Notes: a model not told the origin generated them from the letters alone. A DNA stretch of 64,000 bases from Armatimonadota bacterium (GCA_013359125.1 JABWCR010000005.1:61807-125806), one strand, 5' to 3'; positions 44,631-53,437 are shown, numbered from the stretch's first letter. A program made the numbers and translations.

Positions 44631-45749
44631 ATGCCGCTTTCGGTCTATGTGCACGTGCCGTTTTGTCATGTCAAGTGCGGCTATTGCGATTTCAATTCGT
44701 TCGCCCTTTCGGGCGAGATCGTCGATCGATTTGTCGATGCTGTGATTCGTGAGATTTCAACTTCGGAGTATAAAGGTTCGAGAGTTGAGACGGTTTTCTT
44801 TGGCGGGGGGACGCCGACTTTTCTCTCTGGCGAGCAGTTGGCGCGAATTTTGGCCGCAGTTTGCAGCGCGTTTGAGGTCGAGGGAGAGATCACCAGCGAG
44901 GCGAACCCGGGCAGCGTTACGTTGGATCAGTTGCGGGTCATGCGCTCGGCAGGCTTCAATCGCATCAGTTTTGGCGCGCAGTCGTTCGATAGCGGCGAGC
45001 TGAAGATTATGGATCGGATTCACTCTCCCGACGAGATCGGTCAGGCGGTCAGATGGGCTAGGGGGGCTGGTTTTGACAATCTGAATCTGGATTTGATCTA
45101 TGCGCTGCCCGGCCAGGCGATTCAGCGTTGGCGATCGAATCTAAAAGCCGCGATGGCGCTCGAACCTGAGCATTTATCGCTCTATTGTCTGACTTTGGAG
45201 CCTAACACTCGTTTTTATCACGACTATCAGAAGGGCTTGCTGACGGTACCGGACGACGATGTTCAGATCGAGATGCAGCGCCTGGCGGAATCGATGACTT
45301 TGGCCGCCGGATATCGGCAGTATGAGATCTCGAACTATGCCAAGCCTGGATTCGAGTGCGAGCACAATTTGGTCTATTGGCGCAATCAGGACTATGTTGG
45401 GTTTGGTCCGGGAGCGGTTTCTGGCGTCGATGGGTGTCGGTGGATGAACATCAAGCACCCAAGAGAGTACGTTGCTCGCGTTGAAAATGGGGAGAGCCTT
45501 GTGCTTGATACCGAGAAGTTAGGGGGTTGGGCGAGGGTCGGCGAGACGATCATGCTGGGATTGCGACTGAACGACGGAATCGATTTGGAGGCGTTGGAAT
45601 CAAGGTTCTGCCTGCCCGTGCGCGAGAGATTTGCGGAGACTATTCAAATCCTCGCGGCTCAGGATCGGGTCTGCGTTGAGAGTTCCAAGTTGCGCCTGAC
45701 GGACGAGGGTCGATTATGGGCATCTGAGATCGCTCAGCATTTCTTGTAG
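44631..45749 (+). CDS. hemW: Radical SAM heme chaperone HemW (HemN-like)
   Basis: The 372-residue product has CxxxCxxC as Cys12, Cys16 and Cys19 (VPFCHVKCGYCDF), followed by GGGTPTFL, and the GAQSFDSGELKIMDR segment of the HemN/HemW family. It lacks the N-terminal extra cysteine of true HemN. HemW is thought to insert heme into apo-enzymes. The ATG at 44631 is preferred; a GTG at 44625 overlapping the pyrG stop is possible. It is co-oriented with pyrG. Confidence 0.93.
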   Translation: MPLSVYVHVPFCHVKCGYCDFNSFALSGEIVDRFVDAVIREISTSEYKGSRVETVFFGGGTPTFLSGEQLARILAAVCSAFEVEGEITSEANPGSVTLDQLRVMRSAGFNRISFGAQSFDSGELKIMDRIHSPDEIGQAVRWARGAGFDNLNLDLIYALPGQAIQRWRSNLKAAMALEPEHLSLYCLTLEPNTRFYHDYQKGLLTVPDDDVQIEMQRLAESMTLAAGYRQYEISNYAKPGFECEHNLVYWRNQDYVGFGPGAVSGVDGCRWMNIKHPREYVARVENGESLVLDTEKLGGWARVGETIMLGLRLNDGIDLEALESRFCLPVRERFAETIQILAAQDRVCVESSKLRLTDEGRLWASEIAQHFL

Positions 45750-45767
45750 ACTTGCCAAGAATCGGGG

Positions 45768-45773
45768 TATAGT
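45768..45773 (+). promoter_or_regulatory. -10 box (TATAGT), thioredoxin-like gene
   Basis: TATAGT follows hemW; AAGGAGG (45782-45788) precedes the ATG at 45796. The gene therefore has its own expression signals despite the in-frame stop. Confidence 0.5.
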
Positions 45774-45795
45774 TTATGTCTAAGGAGGCCTCTCG

Positions 45796-46308
45796 ATGAG
45801 ATTGTTGTTTCCCATCGTTGCAGCCGCCTTCCTATGCTTGGGATTCCAAGGCCAGAAGGCGACGGAATCGGACGTGATGATCGGTAAGAGGGCGCCCGCC
45901 TTCGATGTAAACGACATCAAGTCCGGCAAAGAGATGTGCTACGTCTGAGTTAACCCGCGAAAAGCGCTGGTCTTGACCTTTGGCAAGACGAGCGATACAA
46001 ACTGGACCCGTGCGGTTCAGAGAACTCAGAAACTTCAAGAGACGTTCAAAGGCAAACCCTTCTTCGTTGGCGCCGTTGTCGACGACTCCGATTCGAAAAT
46101 CGTCAGTCAATGGATGACCAAGAACAAGCTGTCGCTCCCTGTTGGCATGGAGTTGAAGGATAAGCAAGGCCAATCCAGATACTCCATCAAGAGCCTTCCC
46201 TGCACTATCGTCATCGATACAAGGCGAACGATCGTCTACCGATTTGACGGGGTGAGCGAGGCCATGGAGCGCAAGATGACCGAAACGGTCAAGAAGAGCC
46301 TCGAGTAA
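45796..46308 (+). pseudogene. Thioredoxin-like (TlpA/redoxin) secreted protein interrupted by an in-frame UGA
   Basis: One frame runs from ATG 45796 to TAA 46306-46308 with a single internal stop, TGA at 45946-45948 (codon 51). The N-terminus is a signal peptide (MRLLFPIVAAAFLCLGFQG). After the UGA come KALVLTFGKTSDTNWTRAV, the cis-Pro loop SLPCTIVIDTRRTIVYRFDG and a C-terminal helix, as in TlpA-like proteins. The CxxC after the first strand is absent (TSDTNW instead). The UGA follows GKEMCYV, giving a CxxU spacing, and a hairpin (GTCTTG / CAAGAC, 45970-45989) lies 21 nt downstream. Recoding, a nonsense mutation or a sequencing error remain possible; listed as pseudogene provisionally. Confidence 0.6.
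45970..45989 (+). promoter_or_regulatory. Hairpin downstream of the in-frame UGA
   Basis: GTCTTG pairs with CAAGAC around ACCTTTGG, which can extend by CC/GG with a bulged A. Its distance from the UGA (21 nt) is somewhat longer than in well-known bacterial SECIS elements. Confidence 0.25.
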
Positions 46309-46331
46309 GTAGGCTCAGAATCTGCGGCATC

Positions 46332-46363
46332 GGGTCGCGGGCTGAGCCTGCGGCCCTTTTTTT
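46332..46363 (+). terminator. Intrinsic terminator after the thioredoxin-like gene
   Basis: GGGTCGCGGGC pairs with GCCTGCGGCCC (two wobbles) around TGA, followed by seven T residues. It is the clearest rho-independent terminator in the window. Confidence 0.85.
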
Positions 46364-46406
46364 GTGCGAACCGAATCGGCCTTGCGAAGGTATATAGAGT
46401 AGGAGA

Positions 46407-46745
46407 ATGAAGGGAGTTAAGAGCAAGATTCTGCGCGGCGACGAGTTTTGCCCGGCCCAGGCGACTATGGAACTGCTGGGTTGCCGGTGGACGATGCAGA
46501 TCGTCCGAGCGCTGGAGCCGGGAGTCATGCGGTTCAATGAACTGGCAAAGAGTGTCGGCGTCAATCCAAGGACGCTCTGCACCCGATTGCGACGATTGGA
46601 GCAGGACGGCATCGTCGAGCGGCGCGTGGTGAGCGCGATGCCTCCCAATGTTGAATACGAATTGACCGCCAAAGGCAGGGCCCTAAACGAAGTCCTGCAA
46701 CGCTTGATCGATTGGGGCGCGACGTGGATGACCGATCACCAGTAG
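46407..46745 (+). CDS. HxlR family transcriptional regulator
   Basis: The 112-residue winged-helix protein has FCPAQATMELLGCRWTMQIV with the family's N-terminal cysteine (Cys15), the recognition region RFNELAKSVGVNPRTLCTRL and wing YELTAKGRAL. HxlR-type regulators often sense electrophiles or redox signals through the conserved Cys. AGGAG sits just before the ATG and TATATA further upstream. The target is unknown; the redox-like neighbour is a candidate. It converges with anmK, overlapping by 10 bp. Confidence 0.9.
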   Translation: MKGVKSKILRGDEFCPAQATMELLGCRWTMQIVRALEPGVMRFNELAKSVGVNPRTLCTRLRRLEQDGIVERRVVSAMPPNVEYELTAKGRALNEVLQRLIDWGATWMTDHQ

Positions 46746-47842
46746 ATCGCGCCTAAGCGCGTCGGTTCGGACACGCCGGTCGTGCCTGGAAAGGAGACGG
46801 GCGCATCTCGCAGTCTTGCATCGGCCAATACGGCGAATAGGATCGCCTCTTTCGCGTCTGAATCGATCCCTAGTTCGGAGTATGGATGGAGGCGGAAGCC
46901 GTGATTTTCAATCCGTCTGACTAGTTCCTTGTTGTGCAGCCCGCCGCCGGAAATGTAGAGTTCCTTTACATCGTTCGGCGCCCAGCGTTCGATCGCCTGG
47001 GCAATGGACCGTGCGGTTAGTTCGGTTATAGTTGCAATGTGGGCCAACGGGTCGGCCACAGCACTCTCTCCTAGGAACTCTTTGTTGAACAGTTCGCGGC
47101 CGGTCGACTTGGGCGGCGGTTTACCAAAGTAGGCAAGGTTGAGATAGGCAGCGAGCGCCCCTTCATCCACCTGCCCTAAGGCTGCCAGTCCTCCATCACG
47201 GTCATATTTCTCGCCCGTTGCCCGAGCGACCAAGAGATCGATCAGGCAGTTGCCCGGGCCGGCGTCAAAGGCGATCATCTTCTCTGGACCGCCGGGTTGC
47301 ACGATCGTCAGATTGGCGATGCCGCCGATGTTCAGGGCGATTGCGGGGGCGCGATCTTTTAGCACGAGCCAATCGAGATAGGGGACGAGGGGCGCGCCTT
47401 GGCCGCCAGCCGCTATATCGGCGGTACGAAAGTCGGCGACCACGGGCGCTTGCAGTCGCCGCGCTATGACTGCGGGCGAGCCGATTTGCACAGTGTTGGC
47501 AAACGGTCCGTTCGGCTCGTGCCAAACCGTTTGACCATGACTGCCGACGACGTCCACAGCCTGTAATCCGGCGGAACGGATAGCCTCCGTTCCAGCGTCC
47601 GAGAAAAGTTCGCCTAGTTCGCGATCTAACTTAGCGTAGAGCGCGAGCGAACCGTTATCGATCAAGTCGAACAGGGCGAGCCGGGTGGATTCGGAATAGG
47701 GTTGACATACGCTTGACAGAGTTTCGATCGTTGGCGGATCGCCGCTCAATCGGACGACCGCCGCGTCGATTCCGTCCATCGAAGTGCCTGAAATCAGCCC
47801 AAGCGCGATTCGCTCGGCGCCCAAGTCAAGCAAAAGTCTCAT
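46736..47842 (-). CDS. anmK: Anhydro-N-acetylmuramic acid kinase
   Basis: The 368-residue sugar kinase has LISGTSMDGIDAAVV near the N-terminus, VGSHGQTVWHEP, and NIGGIANLTIV and DAGPGNCLIDLL in the ATP-binding core. It phosphorylates 1,6-anhydro-MurNAc to MurNAc-6-P in peptidoglycan recycling. The LD-carboxypeptidase at 14.3 kb acts in the same route. Its start overlaps the gpsA end by 17 bp, so it is co-transcribed with gpsA. Confidence 0.94.
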   Translation of the reverse strand: MRLLLDLGAERIALGLISGTSMDGIDAAVVRLSGDPPTIETLSSVCQPYSESTRLALFDLIDNGSLALYAKLDRELGELFSDAGTEAIRSAGLQAVDVVGSHGQTVWHEPNGPFANTVQIGSPAVIARRLQAPVVADFRTADIAAGGQGAPLVPYLDWLVLKDRAPAIALNIGGIANLTIVQPGGPEKMIAFDAGPGNCLIDLLVARATGEKYDRDGGLAALGQVDEGALAAYLNLAYFGKPPPKSTGRELFNKEFLGESAVADPLAHIATITELTARSIAQAIERWAPNDVKELYISGGGLHNKELVRRIENHGFRLHPYSELGIDSDAKEAILFAVLADARLRDAPVSFPGTTGVSEPTRLGAIYW

Positions 47843-48809
47843 TCTCTTCCTTTGGTGGGCGCGACATGAGCGATGCCAGCGCTTGAGCGGGGGTCGTCTC
47901 GCCGCGAAGCGTTGCGGCGACGACGCTCATGATGGGCGCTTCTGCGCCGACCCTTGCGGCCAGTTTCTCGCCCTCCATGGCCGTGTTAAAGCCTTCGGCC
48001 ACCTGGCCCAACTCGTTCAACGCGGTTTGAGGCGGCGCGCCCTCGCCGATTGCTCGACCCAGCCGATAGTTGCGAGAAAGGCGGCTGCAGGCGGTCGCGA
48101 TCAGGTCGCCCACGCCGCTGAGACCGGTGAAGGTTTCTCGTTTGGCGCCGCACGCAACTCCCAACCGGGTCATTTCTGCCAGCCCTCGAGTAAGCAGCGC
48201 GCCTTTGGTGTTGTCCCCAAAACCGAGGCCGTCGCTCATGCCCGCGCTGATCGCATAGACATTTTTGAGACCGCCGCCTAACTCGACGCCTGCCACATCG
48301 GAATTGGTGTAAACGCGCAGACAGGCAGACATGAACATGGCTTGCACGGATTTCGCCGTCTCTCGATCGGGCGAGGCGGCGACGGTGGCGGTCGGGACGC
48401 CCTGGGCCAATTCTGTCGCCAAGTTTGGGCCCGAGAGAGCGGCGAACCGAGCCGAACCGACGACCTGTAACAGAGTCTCGGAAGGTCTCAATCCGGTGCC
48501 CATTTCTAATCCTTTCGAGGCCAGCACATAGATGGGGCTGTCGAAGCGCGCGCGTTCCAACACCTCGCGCGCGGCCGAACAGGGCACGGCTACCACGACG
48601 ACGGGCGACGGCGCGGGCTCTGTTACGGGACAGAGCGTATCGGGAAACGGCGCATTGGGCAGGTACCGCCCGTTAGCTCGATCCCGCTTCATCTGTTCGA
48701 TCTGTTCGGGGTCTCTTCCCCAAAGATCGACCTTCAGCCCCTTCTGGGCCAACAGGATCGCGAGCGCTGTACCCCAGCTTCCCGCGCCGAGCACCAAGGC
48801 GTCAGCCAT
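47826..48809 (-). CDS. gpsA: Glycerol-3-phosphate dehydrogenase [NAD(P)+]
   Basis: The 327-residue product has the Rossmann motif LGAGSWGTALAILLAQKG, SKGLEMGTGL, the NVYAISAGMSDGLGFGDNTK substrate region and TFTGLSGVGDLI. It makes sn-glycerol 3-phosphate for phospholipid synthesis. Its start overlaps the ricT end by 8 bp and its end overlaps anmK, giving a three-gene transcript. Confidence 0.95.
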   Translation of the reverse strand: MADALVLGAGSWGTALAILLAQKGLKVDLWGRDPEQIEQMKRDRANGRYLPNAPFPDTLCPVTEPAPSPVVVVAVPCSAAREVLERARFDSPIYVLASKGLEMGTGLRPSETLLQVVGSARFAALSGPNLATELAQGVPTATVAASPDRETAKSVQAMFMSACLRVYTNSDVAGVELGGGLKNVYAISAGMSDGLGFGDNTKGALLTRGLAEMTRLGVACGAKRETFTGLSGVGDLIATACSRLSRNYRLGRAIGEGAPPQTALNELGQVAEGFNTAMEGEKLAARVGAEAPIMSVVAATLRGETTPAQALASLMSRPPKEENETFA

Positions 48810-49761
48810 CGGTCAGGCTCTCGTCGTCAGGTTCGATCGGGCTGAATCGGGTTCGGCATCCGCTGCCGTCGCCCAATCCATAGTCGCCTACGGGCGAATC
48901 GGCGCTGGATCGATACTCGTGCCGGCGGCTGCACGATCCGCATCCACCGGTGGGCTTCTCGTCCCAATGCACCTCGCTGGCATGGAAAGTTGCGGTTTCG
49001 CGGGACGGCTCCAGTTCGACATGGATGAAGCTCTTGAGGACAGCCAATTCCATCACGCGCCCAACGCCTTGGGGGGTGCGAACCATCATGCCGATCTTGG
49101 GCAGCGCGACCCGCATATCGACATACGTGTCGTACTCGTACTTTAGGCAGCACATCAGTTTGCCGCACATGCCGGAGAACTTGACCGGATTGAGGAAGAG
49201 GCTTTGATCCTTGGCCATTTTCATGGTTACGGCGGCAAAGTCTTTGAGAAATGTGCTACAGCAGGTGGTCAGCCCGCAGGGACCGATGCCGCCCACGATT
49301 TTTGCATGGTCGCGCGATCCGATTTGATAGAGCATCACCCGGCATCGCAACGTGCGCCCGAGGTCTTTGGCGAGTTCGCGAAAGTCGACGCGGCTCTCTG
49401 CTGTGAACAGGATCGTCGCCTGCGTGCCTTCCAAGTTGTATTCGGCATGGGCGACTTTTATCGGAACGTTGTGTTTTTTAGCCCTCTCTCGGCAGAGCGC
49501 GAAGGCCTGTTTTGCTTTTTCGATGTTTTGCTGCTCCGTTCGCAGATCTTCGGCGGTCGCCTTTCGCAATACGGACTTGAGGGGAGGGTCGATGTCCGAC
49601 TCTGAGATCAGTTGCGGCGGGAAGGAGACGTCCGCGATCTCGTAGCCTGAGGCGGCCTCGATGACAACGCGGTCGCCCACCTGGAGATCGAGCAGGTTGC
49701 CCGGGTCAAACCAGTAAGCCCGCGAAACTCGACGAAAAGCGACGCCCACGCAAAGCGGCAT
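48802..49761 (-). CDS. ricT: PSP1-domain protein RicT/YaaT
   Basis: The 319-residue protein contains the PSP1 region with the cysteine-rich signature GGIGPCGLTTCCSTFL and GMCGKLMCCLKYEYDTYVDM. In Bacillus, RicT (YaaT) with RicA and RicF forms an Fe-S complex that modulates RNA maturation and sporulation phosphorelay. Extra Cys at CGSCSR near the C-terminus may add metal binding. It is divergent from the gene at 49809. Whether RicA/RicF exist here is not visible. Confidence 0.88.
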   Translation of the reverse strand: MPLCVGVAFRRVSRAYWFDPGNLLDLQVGDRVVIEAASGYEIADVSFPPQLISESDIDPPLKSVLRKATAEDLRTEQQNIEKAKQAFALCRERAKKHNVPIKVAHAEYNLEGTQATILFTAESRVDFRELAKDLGRTLRCRVMLYQIGSRDHAKIVGGIGPCGLTTCCSTFLKDFAAVTMKMAKDQSLFLNPVKFSGMCGKLMCCLKYEYDTYVDMRVALPKIGMMVRTPQGVGRVMELAVLKSFIHVELEPSRETATFHASEVHWDEKPTGGCGSCSRRHEYRSSADSPVGDYGLGDGSGCRTRFSPIEPDDESLTDG

Positions 49762-49808
49762 TAGTTGAACGCAGGGAAGATGCGCGCCTGCTCGAAGAAG
49801 TTTACCGC

Positions 49809-50189
49809 ATGGCGATCTGGCTGTTTAACGCCCCAATGGGTTGGCACGAAGCCGCCGACGCGCTGGAAAAGGCGGGCATTGAGGTTCTCGGCCTTTGGCG
49901 GTCGGGTTCTGGGTGCGTCGGCGCATCGGCGGAGGAGCCCAAAATCGAAGGTTTTTCTGCGATCGAATCGACGGACCGGCGCGCTCGCGCTTTGGGATTG
50001 GTGCGGTTAGAGCGCTCGGTTGCGATGGGCGAGTTGCCCGATCTGCCGGTAGAAGCAATGCGAATTGCGTCCGATCGGACCACGGAGACCCTGCTTGTCG
50101 CTGGATCGCCTCAATCGGTCGAGGAGTTTGCCCGCTTGATCGGCGCGGACGATCATTCGACCATCTTTTTTGTGAACGCGGCGCCATGA
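49809..50189 (+). CDS. Small uncharacterised cytoplasmic protein
   Basis: The 126-residue product starts MAIWLFNAPMGWHEAADALE and has no signal peptide or transmembrane segment. It contains an alternating alpha/beta pattern with ERSVAMGELPDLPVEAMR and TTETLLVAGSPQSVEEFARL. The frame is open upstream into the divergent ricT start without another start codon, so the true start could be this ATG only. Its stop overlaps the pcm start (ATGA at 50186-50189). No family is recognised. Confidence 0.6.
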   Translation: MAIWLFNAPMGWHEAADALEKAGIEVLGLWRSGSGCVGASAEEPKIEGFSAIESTDRRARALGLVRLERSVAMGELPDLPVEAMRIASDRTTETLLVAGSPQSVEEFARLIGADDHSTIFFVNAAP

Positions 50190-50815
50190 ACGAGCAGGAG
50201 GAGTTGATCAGGGAGATCGAGCAGAAAGGCGTGCGCGATCCTCGCGTTTTGAAGGCGATTGCCAACACGCCTCGCCGCCTCTATGTGCCCGAGGAGCAGG
50301 CGTCCCTCGCGCTCGTCGATCGGGCTTTGCCCATTGGGTTCGATCAAACCATCTCCCAGCCCTCGTTGGTGGCGCTGATTACCGAGCTAGCGGAGATCGA
50401 ACCAGAAAGCGTCGTATTGGAGGTCGGTGGAGGGAGCGGCTATCAGGCTTCGATATTGGCAAAATTGGCCAGGCGGGTTGTGGTCATCGAACAATGTACC
50501 GAGTTGGCGCTACGGGCGCGGCAAGCCTGGAAGAAGGAGGGTTTGACAAACCTTGTATCGGTGATTGGCGATGGAAGCCTTGGGTACCAGCCCTATGCTC
50601 CTTACGATGCGGTCGTCATGAGCTGCGCTGCGCCCTCGCCGCCGACCGCGCTAATGGACCAACTCTCGACGAATGGCGGGAGGTTGATCGCCCCTATCGG
50701 CGGGCGCGAATCTCAGCGTCTGACCGTATATACCAGGCAAGGCGACGAACTGTCTGTCAGGCATTCGGTCGAGTGCGCTTTTGTGCCTCTTTTGGGCGAA
50801 GGCGGATATCGTTAA
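50186..50815 (+). CDS. pcm: Protein-L-isoaspartate O-methyltransferase
   Basis: The 209-residue product has the PCMT features: RRLYVPEEQASLALVDRALP, the substrate segment QTISQPSLVALI, and SAM motif VLEVGGGSGYQASILAKL. It repairs damaged Asp/Asn-derived isoaspartyl residues. The longer frame to 49895 is not homologous. It ends 4 nt before the tail of the convergent SelW-like gene (overlap of 4 bp). Confidence 0.93.
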   Translation: MNEQEELIREIEQKGVRDPRVLKAIANTPRRLYVPEEQASLALVDRALPIGFDQTISQPSLVALITELAEIEPESVVLEVGGGSGYQASILAKLARRVVVIEQCTELALRARQAWKKEGLTNLVSVIGDGSLGYQPYAPYDAVVMSCAAPSPPTALMDQLSTNGGRLIAPIGGRESQRLTVYTRQGDELSVRHSVECAFVPLLGEGGYR

Positions 50816-51060
50816 TCGTTTAGACGTTTATCGATTTCGCGCCTGATCTCGTCCCAGGTCGCGTGTCGTCCCGTTGCAAGCTTAGAGTAGACCAATTCTC
50901 CGTCAATGGCGAATTCGAACTTGCCTTTGCTAGCAGGGATAATCTCGAACGACTCGATGTACCAGCCGTAATTAGAAAGGAGCTTGTCGGTCAAACTGAC
51001 CGCTTGCGGCGAGTAGTCTCAAGGCACGCAGTATTCAAGGCTCAAACGGAGTTTTCTCAC
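50812..51060 (-). CDS. SelW/Rdx-family selenoprotein candidate (CxxU, in-frame UGA)
   Basis: Read from GTG 51060-51058, the frame gives MRKLRLSLEYCVP, then TGA (51021-51019), then DYSPQAVSLTDKLLSNYGWY and on to KRLND, 82 residues if UGA is Sec. This is the Rdx (SelW-like) fold: strand, CxxU at Cys11-Sec14, helix, strand, FEFAIDGELVYSKLATGRHA, helix. The UGA occupies the exact redox-motif position. The GTG overlaps the miaB stop (GTGA). A TTG at 50994 would give a 60-residue fragment lacking the redox motif. A hairpin lies 16 nt after the UGA. Reaction probably thiol/selenol redox on an unknown partner. Confidence 0.85.
50988..51002 (-). promoter_or_regulatory. Candidate SECIS-like hairpin
   Basis: On the minus strand, CGGTCA pairs perfectly with TGACCG around the loop GTT, beginning 16 nt after the in-frame UGA. 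Bacterial SECIS elements lie within the coding region at a similar distance and usually have a G early in the apical loop. The bulged U is not clearly present. Confidence 0.45.
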
Positions 51061-52388
51061 GAAACCGCCTCCCCATAGAACCCCCAAAGGTGGGCTTTGA
51101 TTGCGCGAACCTTCACCAGTCGGCCCGCCATCTTGTCGTCGCCTTCGAAATGCATCATTTTGTTCTGTCGGTTAAAGCCGGCCAGCAGCGCAGGGTTTTT
51201 CTTGCTTCTGCCTTCGGCCAAGACCTCGAACAGTTGGCCGACCTGAGCCTGATTCTTCTCGACCGTGATTCGATTTTGCAGTTCGATCAGTCTTTGCAAC
51301 CGGTCGAACTTGGCATCATGAGGAATCTGATCTTCCATCTCTGCCGCGGGCGTGCCCGGTCGAGGGCTGTAGGCGAACATGAAGGCGCCATCGAACCGCA
51401 ACTCTTCGACGACGCGCAGAGTGTTCTGGAACTGTTCCTCGGTCTCGCCGGGGAACCCGACAATGATGTCCGTGGTCATCGAGATGTCCGGTATGCGGTC
51501 TCGGATCTTTTGGGCGATCTCTTTGTAACTGTCGACCGTATAGACCCGGCGCATGGCTTTGAGCACATCATCGTCGCCCGATTGGAGCGGAAAGTGGATG
51601 TGCTCGCAGACGGCGGGCAGTTCGGCCATCGCCTCGATCAGGTCGTCCTTAAAATCGCGCGGATAGGGGGAGGTGAACCGGATGCGCTCGATTCCCGGGA
51701 TGTCGTTCAACAAACTTAACAGCTTTGCAAAAGGCACTCGGCCTTCCAACAAATTCTTGCCGTAGGAGTTAACCGTTTGGCCCAGGAGCGCGATCTCTTT
51801 CGTGCCGCGTTCGGCCAAAGCGCGAACCTCTTCAACGATGTGCTCGGTCGGACGGCTTCGTTCTCTGCCGCGAGTCGTCGGCACGATGCAGAAGGTGCAG
51901 AACTTGTCGCAACCGTACTGGATGGGCACAAAGGCCTTGAGTTTCGGCGCGCGATCGACGTTGCGCTGGGGCACATCGGTTACGACCGAACCCTTTCGCT
52001 CGGGCAGTTCTAGCCGTACGGAGCGGCGCCGAAGCCGCAGCGCCTCGTCCACCATATCGCCCACCTGGCCGACGTGCGCCGTACCCACGATCAAATCGAC
52101 AAAGGGCGCTCGCTGCTTGATCTCGTCGCCTCGAATTTGCGTCATGCAGCCGCACACGCCCACGATCATTTCGGGCCGCTCGGCTTTGATCTGGCGAATC
52201 TCGCCCAAGAGGCTGAACGCTTTGTCTTCGGGTTTTTGCCGCACCGAGCAGGTGTTGAGAAGCACGACGTCGGCTTCCTCCCATCGACGCGCCGGGCGGT
52301 AGCCGCGACTCTGCAGAGAGAGACCCATTTGTTCGGAGTCTTCCTCGTTCATCTGGCAGCCCCAGGTTACGATTTTGTACTTGGGCAT
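51057..52388 (-). CDS. miaB: tRNA-2-methylthio-N6-dimethylallyladenosine synthase
   Basis: The 443-residue methylthiotransferase has three N-terminal cysteines (TWGCQMNEEDSEQM, NTCSVRQKPED, GVCGCMTQ), the radical SAM motif YGCDKFCTFCIVPTTRG, and a TRAM domain at the C-terminus. It modifies A37 of tRNAs reading UNN codons. The ATG at 52388 is preferred; TATAAT stands 9 nt upstream. It is followed by the SelW-like gene through a GTGA overlap, so both are co-translated. Confidence 0.96.
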   Translation of the reverse strand: MPKYKIVTWGCQMNEEDSEQMGLSLQSRGYRPARRWEEADVVLLNTCSVRQKPEDKAFSLLGEIRQIKAERPEMIVGVCGCMTQIRGDEIKQRAPFVDLIVGTAHVGQVGDMVDEALRLRRRSVRLELPERKGSVVTDVPQRNVDRAPKLKAFVPIQYGCDKFCTFCIVPTTRGRERSRPTEHIVEEVRALAERGTKEIALLGQTVNSYGKNLLEGRVPFAKLLSLLNDIPGIERIRFTSPYPRDFKDDLIEAMAELPAVCEHIHFPLQSGDDDVLKAMRRVYTVDSYKEIAQKIRDRIPDISMTTDIIVGFPGETEEQFQNTLRVVEELRFDGAFMFAYSPRPGTPAAEMEDQIPHDAKFDRLQRLIELQNRITVEKNQAQVGQLFEVLAEGRSKKNPALLAGFNRQNKMMHFEGDDKMAGRLVKVRAIKAHLWGFYGEAVS

Positions 52389-52397
52389 GGCTGCCGG

Positions 52398-52403
52398 ATT
52401 ATA
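52398..52403 (-). promoter_or_regulatory. -10 box (TATAAT), miaB
   Basis: A perfect TATAAT on the minus strand lies 9 nt before the ATG with no ribosome-binding site between, in line with leaderless expression of miaB and the SelW-like gene. Confidence 0.5.
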
Positions 52404-52411
52404 CCTTCGGC

Positions 52412-53437
52412 CTATTTTTCGAAGGCGGCGTCGAAGGCAACGTGCGACCGTTCGAAATCGAGACCGCGGACGAACTCGCACGCCTCCATCGCTCCGTGCT
52501 CGCGATCCATGCCGCTGTCTTCCCACTCCACCGACAGCGGGCCATTATAGCCAACGTCGTTCAGCGCTCGGATGATCGCTTCGAAGTCGATGCTTCCACG
52601 CCCGGGCGAGCGAAAGTCCCAATAGCGCCGCCAATCGCCAAATCCGATGTGGCCGCCAAAGACGCCCGCTTGGCTGGCGTTGCTGCCCTCCCACCAGACG
52701 TCCTTGACGTGCATGTGGAAGATGCGGTCTCCAAAGCGACGGATGAAGCCGACATAATCGACGCCCTGATAACCCAAATGGCTGGGGTCATAGTTGAAGC
52801 CGAAGCGTCGATGCCCCCCGACCGCCTCGATCGCTCGCTCTGCCGTTACAATGTCGAAGGCAATCTCGGTGGGATGAACCTCGAGCGCAAAATCGACGCC
52901 CTCTGAATCAAAGGCGTCCAGAATCGGCTTCCATCGAGAACCGAAGTCTTCAAAACCGCGGTCGATCATGGCGGGAGGAACAGGGGGAAACGAATAGAGC
53001 AGATGCCAGATAGAACTGCCGGTAAAGCCGTTGACCACAGCGCGTTTTGGCCTGTTGGGCGCGGCGTCGAACAGTTTGCGCGCGGCTCTGGCGGTGTCGA
53101 TCATCTCCTGTGCGGCACGCTTTCGGACGCTTTCCGGTTCGCCGTCGCCCCAGATTCGCGGCGGGAGAATGGCCTGATGCCGCTCGTCTATGCGGTCGCA
53201 GACGGCCTGACCGGCCAAGTGATTGCTGATGGCGAAGCAAGACAAACCGTGGCGATTAAGGATCTCCCAGCGCGTATGGACATAGCCCGGATCGGCCAGA
53301 GCCTGCTGAACGTCAAAGTGATCGCCCCAGCAGGCGAGTTCGATGCCGTCGTATCCGAACGACTTGGCCTTGATGGCCATGGTCTCTAAAGAAAGATCGG
53401 CCCATTGGCCGGTGAACAGCGTAACAGGGCGAGCCAT
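52412..53437 (-). CDS. Sugar phosphate isomerase/epimerase-like TIM-barrel protein
   Basis: The 341-residue protein has the AP-endonuclease-2-like TIM-barrel pattern: [45 protein letters not shown] with a metal-ligand Glu/His, [14 protein letters not shown] and a C-terminal [17 protein letters not shown]. It probably acts on a sugar or inositol derivative, perhaps as an isomerase or dehydratase; the reaction is unknown. It starts next to, and divergent from, the FAD oxidoreductase gene (69 nt). Confidence 0.87.
   Translation of the reverse strand: MARPVTLFTGQWADLSLETMAIKAKSFGYDGIELACWGDHFDVQQALADPGYVHTRWEILNRHGLSCFAISNHLAGQAVCDRIDERHQAILPPRIWGDGEPESVRKRAAQEMIDTARAARKLFDAAPNRPKRAVVNGFTGSSIWHLLYSFPPVPPAMIDRGFEDFGSRWKPILDAFDSEGVDFALEVHPTEIAFDIVTAERAIEAVGGHRRFGFNYDPSHLGYQGVDYVGFIRRFGDRIFHMHVKDVWWEGSNASQAGVFGGHIGFGDWRRYWDFRSPGRGSIDFEAIIRALNDVGYNGPLSVEWEDSGMDREHGAMEACEFVRGLDFERSHVAFDAAFEK

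Noticed and set aside
45776..45799. Short upstream frame MSKEASR overlapping the thioredoxin-like start
   Set aside because: It starts only 2 nt after the -10 box, so it would lie outside the transcript, and it contains the ribosome-binding site of the main gene.
49765..50010. Alternative plus-strand frame overlapping the gene at 49809
   Set aside because: The frame at 49809 is coupled to pcm by an ATGA overlap and has a more protein-like composition.
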